Origin: Spirochaetaceae bacterium
GTDB lineage: Bacteria > Spirochaetota > Spirochaetia > Treponematales > Breznakiellaceae
DNA length: 5,247 nucleotides
Assembly: GCA_031279895.1 (NCBI GenBank)
Contig: JAITHR010000036.1
Coordinates: 1-5,247, forward strand
Direction of reading: 5' to 3'
In this document: one piece after another, positions 1 through 5,247 of the stretch
Layout: each line of letters opens with the position of its first letter
Numbering within the stretch: the stretch's first letter is position 1
The notes under the pieces: model-generated
Told to the model about the DNA's origin: nothing
Database searches by the model: none
What the model saw: only the letters and a program-made list of their open reading frames with translations
Position numbers and translations under genes: made by a program

Positions 1-550
1 CCGCGGCCTCCGGGTAATCCGGCGCGTTGAAAAGGCGCCGCCCTACCTCCGCGTCAAGGGTTTTGAGGTCCGGGAGGTAGCCGTCCATAACGTCTTCCAA
101 AAGAGAGAGGGTTTCGGGACTTTCATACGCGGAGGAGTTCCACAGCGTCGGGATACGGAGCCCCCGGTCCCGGGCGCGCCGGAGGCTCTCCGCGATTGCC
201 GGCGCCGCGTGGGTTCCGGTAACGATGTTGATGTTCTCCGCGCCCCGTGATTGCAGGTCGAGGCATATTCCGGCGAACTCGTCGGGGGTTACGGCGCGGC
301 CCGCGGACCCGCGGGAAATCTGGCGGTTCTGGCAGAAGACGCAGCGCAGGCCGCATCCGGTAACAAAAACCGCGCCGGACCCGCCGCGGCCCGTAACCGG
401 CGGCTCTTCCCCGCGGTGGATAACCGCGGCGGCCACGCGAAGCTCGCTCGTTTCCCCGCAGTACCCCCGCGCCCCGGCCAGCCGGTTCACCCCGCATTTT
501 CTGGGACAAAGCCCGCACTGTTCATAACGCGCACGTTCCATAGTATCCAC
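1..550 (-). CDS. Radical SAM protein, PflA-like (COG1313 type), 3' end outside window
   Basis: The visible 183 residues carry the radical SAM cluster motif CxxxCxxC (Cys66, Cys70, Cys73, in a TGCGLRCVFCQN context), which binds the 4Fe-4S cluster that cleaves S-adenosylmethionine. An N-terminal cysteine set (CGLCPRKCGVNR, then GYCGE; Cys12, 15, 19, 31) is typical of the PflA-like group often annotated as putative pyruvate formate-lyase activating enzymes. Further family-like blocks are GTHAAP, LWNSSAYE and MDGYLPDLKTLD, the last matching the usual VDIYLPDFKY region. The true substrate of this group is not established, so activation of a glycyl-radical enzyme is only a possibility. I chose the GTG at 550 because a GGAGG lies 7 nt upstream; an ATG at 541 is the alternative and removes three residues. 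The gene is divergent from the Bat cluster and separated from it by 1 kb of repeats. It is truncated by the window edge, not visibly broken. Confidence 0.9.
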   Translation of the reverse strand, partial: MDTMERARYEQCGLCPRKCGVNRLAGARGYCGETSELRVAAAVIHRGEEPPVTGRGGSGAVFVTGCGLRCVFCQNRQISRGSAGRAVTPDEFAGICLDLQSRGAENINIVTGTHAAPAIAESLRRARDRGLRIPTLWNSSAYESPETLSLLEDVMDGYLPDLKTLDAEVGRRLFNAPDYPEAA

Positions 551-557
551 CCTATAC

Positions 558-562
558 CCTCC
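558..562 (-). promoter_or_regulatory. Ribosome binding site of the radical SAM gene
   Basis: On the minus strand GGAGG stands 7 nt before the GTG at 550 and 16 nt before the ATG at 541. The spacing favours the GTG start. No convincing -35/-10 pair could be assigned upstream, because the leader runs straight into repeat DNA. Confidence 0.55.
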
Positions 563-584
563 GCCCCCTTTTTTCCAGCCTCCG

Positions 585-815
585 CAGCCTCCGACGGTTT
601 CAGCATGGCCGCCTGTTGTTTCCGAACGGTGCAACACCGTGTCCGTTGAGCGAATCAGTGCTGTTTAGGCGCGGCTGCGCTTCACGCAGTCTCCTGCGGT
701 TTGGGAGCCGTGCGTTGTTGTGCGTAGTAAGGGGTTGGGCGTTGTTCGGGGCGCGGCGCGTCTCGCGCTACCGGGGGGTTTGGGGGAACCGGTTCACCCA
801 ACCGCCGGAGGCAGC
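585..815 (+). repeat. Left arm of a long, diverged inverted repeat
   Basis: Compared with the reverse complement of 1262-1507, this arm matches in three ordered blocks. Positions 589-652 pair with 1440-1503 at 56 of 64 bases, including 24 identical bases at 589-612. Positions 667-681 pair with 1411-1425 at 14 of 15. Positions 775-813 pair with 1263-1301, with 28 identical bases flanking a diverged 11-base centre. The order of the blocks is the same in both arms, so the arms are copies of one element; the stretches between blocks are diverged and differ in length. Hand alignment only. Confidence 0.82.
777..803. repeat. Palindrome in the left arm (potential hairpin)
   Basis: The sequence is symmetric about 790/791. 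Nine pairs form from 790-791 out to 782-799, with one G/A mismatch (785/796). One bulged T (781) follows, then four more pairs (777-780 with 800-803). The centre GAACCGGTTC is a perfect palindrome. The structure corresponds position by position to 1273-1299 in the other arm. Confidence 0.75.
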
Positions 816-830
816 TAGTCTGTCGTCGCC

Positions 831-879
831 CGCTGTGAGCCGCTTTGCAGGAAGCCGTTTAAAACAGCCGGAGGCCGGC
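831..879 (+). repeat. Copy of the interspersed repeat also found inside smr
   Basis: This stretch aligns with the 48-bp units inside the smr gene (4790-4837 and 4838-4885). It shares CTGTGAGCCGC at its left end and AAAACAGCCGGAGGC at its right, with a diverged middle and about one base of length difference. Here it lies outside any gene, at the inner edge of the left arm. Confidence 0.75.
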
Positions 880-964
880 GGTCGGTAATTCCTTTACTAA
901 TCTATACTTACTACGCCGTATCCACAGGATTCCGCTCCCTCCCCGGGGGTTATACACCGGTATT

Positions 965-1258
965 TTTGCCTTGGAATTCCGTATTTCCAGGGCGCGGATC
1001 CGTATTTCCAGGGCGCGGATCCGGATCTCCAGAGCGCGGATCCGGATTTCCAAGGTGAGGGGTCGGAATTCCAAGGCGCGGGGGCGTGGTGCCGAAGCGA
1101 GGAGGCGTGGTGCTGAAGCGGGGCGGCGTGGTGCCGAAACGAGGAGGCGTGGTGCCGAAACGGGGAGTTGTGGTGCTGAAGCGCGGAGCGGTGTCGTCAA
1201 AGCGCGGGGTTGTGTTGTCAAAGCGCGGAGTAGTGTGCCTAAAATGGGGCTGTTTGCG
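965..1258. repeat. 21-bp tandem array, strictly phased, about 13 to 14 units
   Basis: Units start at 986 and recur every 21 bases through 1238 without a phase break; a weaker unit precedes at 965. Two subtypes occur. The left units (986-1069) are built on GGATCCGTATTTCCAGGGCGC with diverging members. The right units (from 1091) are built on GCGTGGTGCCGAAGCGAGG and similar. The unit at 1070-1090 is a hybrid, left type in its first half and right type in its second, so this is one array that diverged rather than two. All units differ, mostly at the same base of each triplet. Both strands stay open: a minus frame reads as heptads such as TTPPRFG and NTDPRPG, a plus frame as VVPKRGG. With no ribosome binding site and no recognisable protein, I list it as a repeat, not a gene. 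Confidence 0.88.
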
Positions 1259-1272
1259 TACCTGCCTCCGGC

Positions 1273-1299
1273 GGTTGGGGAGGCCAGCCTCCCCAAACC
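1273..1299. repeat. Palindrome in the right arm (potential hairpin)
   Basis: GGGGAGGC (1277-1284) and GCCTCCCC (1287-1294) form a perfect 8-bp stem around a 2-base loop. Beyond a single bulged A (1295), GGTT (1273-1276) pairs with AACC (1296-1299). Length, bulge position and outer pairs match the left-arm palindrome, while several inner pairs are replaced by other complementary pairs. Confidence 0.78.
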
Positions 1300-1372
1300 C
1301 CATATAAACGGCGTCTTGATACGCGCTCCGAACAACGACGCGCTGCTAAGCGGGCGGACTAGCGGGAGGGCG

Positions 1373-1404
1373 CGAGGCGGGAAGCTTATGAAACCGTCGG
1401 AGAC
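1373..1404 (+). repeat. Partial copy of the interspersed repeat (smr-insert type)
   Basis: The segment GGGAAGCTTATGAAACCG (1379-1396) followed by TCGGAGAC matches the second in-gene unit of smr (4857-4882) at 22 of 26 bases. The similarity weakens upstream of 1379. It lies within the right arm and has the same orientation as the copies inside smr. Confidence 0.7.
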
Positions 1405-1556
1405 GGCGCGAGCGTAGCCGCGCCTGGTCTGTGCAAACCCGCTAACCGGACAAGGTGTTGCACCACTTTGAAACAACAAGCGGCCATGCTGAAACCGTCG
1501 GAGACGGGCTGGCGGGCGGTTGTGTAAAGGGGCGGTTTTAAGTAGCATGGGACTTT

Positions 1557-1583
1557 ATGGGAAAAATGGGAAAAATGGGAAAA
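1557..1583 (+). repeat. Three tandem ATGGGAAAA units at the start codon
   Basis: ATGGGAAAA is repeated exactly at 1557, 1566 and 1575, giving three in-frame ATG codons and an MGKMGKMGKN N-terminus. Each unit also supplies a weak GGGA ribosome-binding element a few bases before the next ATG. A change in copy number would keep the reading frame but alter the number of possible starts. Confidence 0.9.
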
Positions 1584-2630
1584 AACCTGCTGCTTGGCGC
1601 CGAGGCGCCGTTGTTCCTTTCGTGGGATAAACCGGAGGTACTCCTGCTTCTGCTCGGCCTTATCCCCCTTATTATTCTTGAGGCGTACCATTACCGTACA
1701 AAACGTCCGTTCCTTCGGCGCATAAGGGACGCGGCGCCGCAGAAAGACCGCGCCTTCTTTTTGAAAGACCTGGGGTTCCGGTATCGGTGTTCCTTTTGCT
1801 GTTTCGCGCTGGGGCTCTCGTGCGCGGTCGCGGCACTGGCCGGGCCCCGGTGGGGGCGGCGGTTCGTTATGGAATACCGGCGCGGCGTTGACGTTATGCT
1901 GGCGTTCGACGTGTCGCGCAGTATGGCGGTGCGGGACGGGGCGCCGCACAACGGGAAAACGCGGCTGGAACAGGCAACGGAAAACGCGCTCCTCCTTGTT
2001 GCCGCCTCCCCGGGCATCCGGTTCGGCGCGGCTGTGGGCGCGGGACGGGGGTCCCTGGCGGTGCCTCTGACACGCGACGGAGAAACGATACGCGGGTTTT
2101 TAGAGAGCCTTTCCCCGTCGGTTACGGCGGGAAAAGACGGAACCAATCTGGAACTCCTCCTTACCGCCGCGGCGCGGGGATTTAAGAACACCCTGCGGAC
2201 CAAGCGGTGCATGGTGGTCTTTTCAGACGGCGAGTCCTGGTCCGGCTCCCTTTCCAACGCCCTTGAAACGCTCAAAGCATCCGAAATAACCGTGGTCGCC
2301 ATAGGCGCGGGAACCGAATCCGGCGGGCCGGTTCCCCTTGAAAAGGGACAAGGAGACGGCGGCGCGGATCGGGAGAGCGCGCCGGTAAGCCGCCTGCGCG
2401 AAGAGACGCTGCGGAACATTGCCGAGCGAACCGGCGGCCTGTATATGGATCCGCGACGGGAAGACGCGCCGAAAGCGCTTGCGGCGTATATCAACGCGCT
2501 CTCCCCGCCTGCCGGCGTAAAAGGGTATACCGTTGAGGCGCGGGCGCGGTGGCGGCTGTTCGCGCTTATCAGCCTCGCGGGGTTCGGTACGGCAAAGGCC
2601 CTTGGGAAAAGGCGGCGCAGGCGTGGCTAG
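1557..2630 (+). CDS. Membrane-anchored VWA protein, BatA/BatB family (batB by position)
   Basis: The 357-residue product has the standard Bat plan. Two N-terminal membrane segments (about 26-45 and 78-97) are followed by the PRWG junction, a von Willebrand A domain (about 110-315), a weak C-terminal membrane segment (about 332-350) and a basic tail. The metal-ion-dependent adhesion site is intact: D118, S120 and S122 in DVSRSM, T196 in DGTNLE, and D224 in VFSDGE. The PLTRDG block at 170-175 is also typical. Bat VWA proteins are thought to work with a MoxR ATPase at the inner membrane in envelope or stress functions; their mechanism is poorly known. Lying just before the TPR gene, it corresponds to batB of the usual order. 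The start could be any of ATG 1557, 1566 or 1575; none has a strong ribosome binding site, with only GGGA nearby. The loop at 254-275 is Gly/Asp-rich. Confidence 0.9.
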   Translation: MGKMGKMGKNLLLGAEAPLFLSWDKPEVLLLLLGLIPLIILEAYHYRTKRPFLRRIRDAAPQKDRAFFLKDLGFRYRCSFCCFALGLSCAVAALAGPRWGRRFVMEYRRGVDVMLAFDVSRSMAVRDGAPHNGKTRLEQATENALLLVAASPGIRFGAAVGAGRGSLAVPLTRDGETIRGFLESLSPSVTAGKDGTNLELLLTAAARGFKNTLRTKRCMVVFSDGESWSGSLSNALETLKASEITVVAIGAGTESGGPVPLEKGQGDGGADRESAPVSRLREETLRNIAERTGGLYMDPRREDAPKALAAYINALSPPAGVKGYTVEARARWRLFALISLAGFGTAKALGKRRRRRG

Positions 2631-3258
2631 GCGGCACGTGCGAATCCGGCGGGTACTCCTCGGCCTGATAGCCCTGGTTCCCTGCTCGTGCGCCAAAATC
2701 CAGGGGAAACTCCTCATTATGGAGGGGAACTTTTTCAACGCCCGCGGGATGTATCCCGAAGCTATCGGCTCCTACCTCAAAGCCCAGGGGTATCCCGAAG
2801 CACGGGTCTACGCGGATCTTGGTTTGGGGTCCGTGTACTCGGCCCTTGACGAGGGGCCCGTGGCGCTTCTCCGCTTCGACGCCGCCGCGGCGGCGCTTCG
2901 GGAAGCGCCGGAAGCGCCGTACCCCGAACTACAGTACCGGATTCATTACAATACCGGCGTGGTACGCTTCAGAGAGGGGGATTACGAAGGGGCGTCCCGG
3001 TCTTTCCGGTCCGCTCTGGAAGCCGACGGGAGCCGGATAGAGGCGAAACATAACCTGGAACTGAGCCTCCTTTCCCTGGCGCACAGGAAAAACACGGAAG
3101 CCGACCAAGCGGCGGCGGCGGGCGGGGAGCGCGGGGAGCGCCACGCGCCCTTATTCGAGTATCTCCGTCAAAAGGAGCGGGACCTATGGCAGAAGCGGGA
3201 AAGGTGGGAAAGTCGGGAACTGATAGAAGACGCGCCTTATTCAGGGCCGGATTACTGA
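2623..3258 (+). CDS. TPR-repeat lipoprotein of the Bat cluster (BatC-like)
   Basis: The 211-residue product starts with a basic, hydrophobic signal (RHVRIRRVLLGLIALVPCSC). The second cysteine (C23) is the likely lipidated residue; VPCSC is a relaxed lipobox of the kind spirochaetes use, with S at -1. TPR-like helices cover about 33-153, clearest in FNARGMYPEAIGSYLKA and in HYNTGVVRFREGDYEGASRSF. A charged tail (178-211) ends in DAPYSGPDY. TPR proteins of Bat clusters are expected to mediate protein contacts in the periplasm. The GTG at 2623 overlaps the previous stop codon by 8 bp, suggesting translational coupling; a second GTG at 2638 is the alternative and still keeps the signal sequence. 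The frame stays open upstream to 2533, but starting there would bury the signal sequence. Confidence 0.85.
   Translation: MARRHVRIRRVLLGLIALVPCSCAKIQGKLLIMEGNFFNARGMYPEAIGSYLKAQGYPEARVYADLGLGSVYSALDEGPVALLRFDAAAAALREAPEAPYPELQYRIHYNTGVVRFREGDYEGASRSFRSALEADGSRIEAKHNLELSLLSLAHRKNTEADQAAAAGGERGERHAPLFEYLRQKERDLWQKRERWESRELIEDAPYSGPDY
3172..3177 (+). promoter_or_regulatory. Ribosome binding site of batD, inside the TPR gene
   Basis: AAGGAG lies 8 nt before the ATG at 3186, an ideal spacing. It sits in the last 90 bases of the TPR gene and is the main reason to accept a start that overlaps that gene by 73 bp. Confidence 0.75.
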
Positions 3259-4694
3259 CCGCGCTGTGGTGGGCCGGCGCTTTCTCCGCGCCCGCCCAGC
3301 AGGGGTACGGCGCGCCTCCTTTCGCGGAAGTGCGGACTCCGGCGGAAGCGCCGGCAGCGGGATCCCCCTGGGTCATTACCTTTCTGCTTGACCACCCCTC
3401 CCCGGGGGAGGCCGCGATCCGGTACCCGCCGCTCCCGCCGGCTGTTTCACTGGAAAGCATCAGAATCGGCGCACTGACGGAAAGGGCCGGGCCGGACGCG
3501 CTTCCCCGAAGGGGTACGGTCATAGAGGTCCGGCTCCTCCCGCTGGTTCCGGGGCCGGTGCTGCTGGGACCCTTTGAAATCAACGTTCCCGACAGAGCCC
3601 CCTATATAAGTCCGGTCATCTCCGTGCATATTCAGGGAACCGCCCTTCGGGAGCCGTACTGCGCGTGGACCGCGCCGGATTTTCTTGTCGTTGGCCGGCG
3701 CGGGGAACTTTCCCTGCGGCTTTTTAATCGGGATCCGGCAATGCCGCTTCCGAAACCGGAACTCCTCTGGCGCGGGGTTCCGGTTAAGACCGTTGTTGAG
3801 GAGGCGCCGCTTTCCGAAGCGGACCGTAAAGAGGGAATTGCGCTGCGTTTAACGGTCATTCCGCTCGATAGCGGCGGCGCCGGCGCCGGCAACATGGACT
3901 CGGAGGGTTCCGCCTTTTTTACGTTTGACGCGCTTCAACTCCGGCACGAAGGCGTTCTTTTGACGGTGCCGGCGCTCAGGATACCCGTTGTTCCGGCGAA
4001 AAAAGAAAAGAAAGAAAAGGAAAAAGAGAAAGAAGAGAAAGAAGCGAGCGGAGCGCGGGAAACGCCGTCCGCGGAGCGCCCGGGTGCCGGCGGAAATCCG
4101 GCGCCGCTCTTTCCCGAAACGCCGCTTCCGGTGTTTCCGCCGGCGCGGGGGGGCTATGAAAAGGCACTGGGAAAGGTACGGCTTCTTTGGGACCAGGGGC
4201 GCCGGGCAGAGTGTCTGGCGGAAATCCGGCGGCTGGAGCGGGATACCCTTCAGGGGCCGTACTTCGCGCTTTCGCGGCGGGAAGCGGAACGGCGTCTGGG
4301 GTTCGCGTTTTCCGCTGACGAGCCCTGGCGCCCGCGGGTGTTGCTGTTCGGTTCCCTGTTCGGGAGCCTTGGGGCGCTCGTGTTTCCGGGGCTTTCCGTA
4401 AGGCGGCTTGCGGTGTCAAGACGGAGGATACCGCTGTTTCAGGCGGTTGCCTGCGCCGCGCTTCTTACGGGCGCCGCGCTTTCCGGTCGGGAACTTTTAA
4501 CGGCGCAAAGGCAGGCGCTGTTTCGCGAAGACGCGCCGGTGTACCGGATACCGGACGGCGCGGGCGGCATAAGCGCGTATTTGAGAGAGGGTGAGCCGGC
4601 GCGGGTCCTGTCCGTTTCCGAGTATTGGATACATATAGAAACCCTTGACGGCAGGATAGGCTGGACGCGGAAGGATACCGTCATTTTCTATTAG
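3186..4694 (+). CDS. batD: BatD-family protein with C-terminal SH3-like domain
   Basis: The 502-residue product opens with a signal peptide: basic RRR at 14-16, a hydrophobic core to about 35, and likely cleavage after SAPA. The extracytoplasmic part (about 45-270) has the beta-rich pattern of BatD, including WVITFLLDHP near 62 and LLPLVPGPVLLGPFEI near 117. A Lys/Glu run (271-287) and a Pro-rich stretch (289-322) form a linker. A short helical segment (323-372, YEKALGKVRLLWDQGRR) follows, then two membrane segments (383-402 and 414-434). The last 50 residues (VYRIPDG, then GEPARVL, YWIHIETLDGRIGW) look like a bacterial SH3 domain. BatD is thought to act with the VWA and TPR proteins at the membrane; its biochemical role is unknown. 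Family membership is inferred from architecture and gene order more than from strict motifs. Confidence 0.83.
   Translation: MAEAGKVGKSGTDRRRALFRAGLLTALWWAGAFSAPAQQGYGAPPFAEVRTPAEAPAAGSPWVITFLLDHPSPGEAAIRYPPLPPAVSLESIRIGALTERAGPDALPRRGTVIEVRLLPLVPGPVLLGPFEINVPDRAPYISPVISVHIQGTALREPYCAWTAPDFLVVGRRGELSLRLFNRDPAMPLPKPELLWRGVPVKTVVEEAPLSEADRKEGIALRLTVIPLDSGGAGAGNMDSEGSAFFTFDALQLRHEGVLLTVPALRIPVVPAKKEKKEKEKEKEEKEASGARETPSAERPGAGGNPAPLFPETPLPVFPPARGGYEKALGKVRLLWDQGRRAECLAEIRRLERDTLQGPYFALSRREAERRLGFAFSADEPWRPRVLLFGSLFGSLGALVFPGLSVRRLAVSRRRIPLFQAVACAALLTGAALSGRELLTAQRQALFREDAPVYRIPDGAGGISAYLREGEPARVLSVSEYWIHIETLDGRIGWTRKDTVIFY
3998..4044 (+). repeat. 47-base all-purine tract encoding the Lys/Glu run of BatD
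   Basis: Every base from 3998 to 4044 is A or G, mostly AAA, GAA, AAG and GAG codons, giving an AKKEKKEKEK-type run. It contrasts sharply with the GC-rich surroundings and includes a run of eight A's (3999-4004 region and neighbours are A-rich). It probably forms a charged, flexible linker between the beta-rich region and the helical part. Confidence 0.7.
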
Positions 4695-4707
4695 GAGCGG
4701 CGGCGGT

Positions 4708-4711
4708 AGGA
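4708..4711 (+). promoter_or_regulatory. Ribosome binding site of the smr gene
   Basis: AGGA stands 6 nt before the ATG at 4718, in the 23-bp gap after the batD stop. There is no room or sign of a terminator in the gap, so smr is probably cotranscribed with the Bat genes. Confidence 0.5.
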
Positions 4712-4717
4712 CGGGGA

Positions 4718-5247
4718 ATGGATTTCGGCGATATTCTTGAGCAGTGGGAAAAGCGGACTGACGTAAAGCGCGGCAAAGCGGACAAAGATCCCTGTGAGCC
4801 GCGGCGCAAGACGCTTTTGAAACAGCCGGAGGCTGACCCCTGTGGGCCGCGGCGCGGGAAGCTTTTGAAACAGCCGGAGGCTGAGCATCCGCTTACGATA
4901 TGGCTTGAACACAACGAGGTATATGATAAAGACGCGGCTTGTGAAGCGGCGGAAAGGGAGTATCAGACGCTCTACGAGAGGGCCGACGCGGTGATCGACC
5001 TCCACGGCCTTACGCAGTACGAGAGCTGGAGCGCGCTGGAGGATTTTTTTGAAGACGCCAGAAGGCAGGGGGTAAAAAAGATTATTATTATCCACGGCAA
5101 GGGCAATCATTCTCCTGGAGAGGCGGTGCTTACGCAACTGGCGAAGCGCTTTATCAAGACCTGTCCGTTTGCGGGCAAGAGCGGCCACGAGCAACCGGAG
5201 TACGGCGGTTCAGGGGCCACCTGGGTTCTCCTTAAGCCGCCGTCTCC
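4718..5247 (+). CDS. Smr-domain protein with repeat-derived insert, 3' end outside window
   Basis: The visible 176 residues begin MDFGDILEQWEKR and end within or just after an Smr domain (about 92-174). The domain shows DLHG (94-97), IIIIHGKG (122-129) and GSGATWVLLK (164-173), all diagnostic of the small MutS-related family. Stand-alone Smr proteins are linked to nucleic-acid cleavage or binding, including endonuclease activity on RNA or DNA; the substrate here is unknown. Between the N-terminal segment and the HPLTIWLEHNEVYDKDA segment lies a 32-residue insert (25-56). It consists of two 16-residue units with CEPRR/CGPRR and LLKQPEA, encoded by the interspersed repeat. The insert is in frame and the rest of the protein looks intact. 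The ATG is supported by AGGA 6 nt upstream. Stop codon not seen. Confidence 0.9.
   Translation, partial: MDFGDILEQWEKRTDVKRGKADKDPCEPRRKTLLKQPEADPCGPRRGKLLKQPEAEHPLTIWLEHNEVYDKDAACEAAEREYQTLYERADAVIDLHGLTQYESWSALEDFFEDARRQGVKKIIIIHGKGNHSPGEAVLTQLAKRFIKTCPFAGKSGHEQPEYGGSGATWVLLKPPS
4790..4885 (+). repeat. Two tandem 48-bp repeat units inserted in frame in smr
   Basis: Units 4790-4837 and 4838-4885 match at 43 of 48 bases. Each is exactly 16 codons and contains TTTTGAAACAGCCGGAGGCT. Related copies lie outside genes at 831-879 and 1373-1404. Short cores of the same family (GAAAC, then A or C, G, T or C, CGGAG) occur at about 585-605 on the minus strand and 1491-1505 on the plus strand. Confidence 0.88.

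Larger units (their letters stand above)
1262..1507 (-). repeat. Right arm of the long inverted repeat
   Basis: This is the inverted counterpart of 585-815, ending about 50 bases before the first Bat start codon. It contains two copies of the short core GAAACCGTCGGAGAC (1390-1404 and 1491-1505), whereas the matching left arm has one clear core at its outer end. It also holds a GGCGCG/CGCGCC stem at 1405-1424. Because it ends so near 1557, the Bat operon promoter or leader either lies inside this arm or in the last 50 bases. Confidence 0.8.
551..1556. other. Gene-free, repeat-filled intergenic region between divergent transcription units
   Basis: No open frame in these 1006 bases resembles a known protein, and none has a good ribosome binding site. 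The long frames present arise because the repeats have a 21-bp period, a multiple of three, which keeps frames open on both strands. The contents are a 9-bp tandem duplication of cagcctccg (576-593), two inverted repeat arms, an interspersed repeat copy, a 21-bp tandem array and several short palindromes. The stretch 880-960 shows nothing recognisable. Promoters for both flanking units should lie here, but I could not place them with confidence. No transposase gene is present. Confidence 0.8.

Noticed and set aside
965..1258. CRISPR array
   Set aside because: Units are contiguous 21-mers with gradual divergence and no unique spacers between constant repeats, and no cas gene is present.
950..1303. 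Minus-strand open frame of 117 codons with TTPPRFG heptads as a real protein
   Set aside because: Attractive because variation is wobble-like, but the plus-strand VVPKRGG frame shares the same wobble positions, so the signal does not single it out, and no ribosome binding site precedes the ATG. Kept as a finding, not as a gene.
585..1507. Complete insertion sequence
   Set aside because: There is no transposase or recombinase coding sequence, and I could not identify target-site duplications at the arm ends.
1518..1545. Promoter for the Bat operon (TTGTGT near 1520 and TTTAAG near 1537)
   Set aside because: The spacing is too short and the boxes are poor matches; I could not support it over chance.
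859..1548. Minus-strand open frame of 229 codons with ALEIRIR and SAPRLL repeats
   Set aside because: It exists because the 21-bp array and repeat arm keep frames open. It has no ribosome binding site or recognisable fold, and competing frames on both strands are equally open.
1386..2494. Long minus-strand open frames opposite the VWA gene
   Set aside because: They are antisense shadows of a GC-rich gene; the plus-strand product has clear VWA motifs.
2533..2622. Upstream TTG start for the TPR lipoprotein
   Set aside because: It would put 30 basic residues before the signal sequence and overlap the VWA gene by nearly 100 bases without a ribosome binding site.

Overview
The window looks like chromosomal DNA from a GC-rich spirochaete, most likely a Treponema relative such as the termite-gut lineages. 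This rests on the gene set (a Bat cluster of VWA protein, TPR lipoprotein and BatD, followed by a small Smr protein), a relaxed spirochaete-type lipobox, and dense interspersed intergenic repeats. The species assignment is inference; no rRNA or marker gene is present.

Layout. (1) Positions 1-550, minus strand: the 5' part of a PflA-like radical SAM protein that runs off the left edge. (2) Positions 551-1556: about 1 kb with no convincing gene, filled with repeats. Two related arms of about 230-245 bp lie in inverted orientation (about 585-815 and 1262-1507). Between them sit a copy of an interspersed repeat (831-879) and a 21-bp tandem array in strict phase (about 965-1258). (3) Positions 1557-4694, plus strand: three overlapping genes for a membrane-anchored VWA protein (BatA/BatB type), a TPR lipoprotein (BatC-like) and BatD. 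(4) Positions 4718-5247, plus strand: an Smr-domain protein, cut by the right edge within or just after its domain.

The three Bat genes overlap by 8 and 73 bp and the smr gene follows after 23 bp, so the four are probably one transcription unit. The three Bat products are predicted to act together at the inner membrane and periplasm. The VWA protein carries a metal-binding (MIDAS) site, the TPR lipoprotein supplies a protein-interaction surface, and BatD is a secreted, membrane-anchored partner with a C-terminal SH3-like domain. The usual upstream partners (MoxR ATPase, DUF58 protein, second VWA protein) are not in the window; the space where they would lie holds the repeat region and a divergent gene.

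The most notable feature is a repeat family shared by the intergenic region and the smr coding sequence. The same roughly 48-bp element occurs twice in frame inside smr, adding a 32-residue insert before the Smr domain, and recurs in whole or in part at four places upstream of the Bat genes. The intergenic arms also each contain a palindrome whose two copies differ by compensatory changes, which suggests that the fold rather than the sequence is kept.
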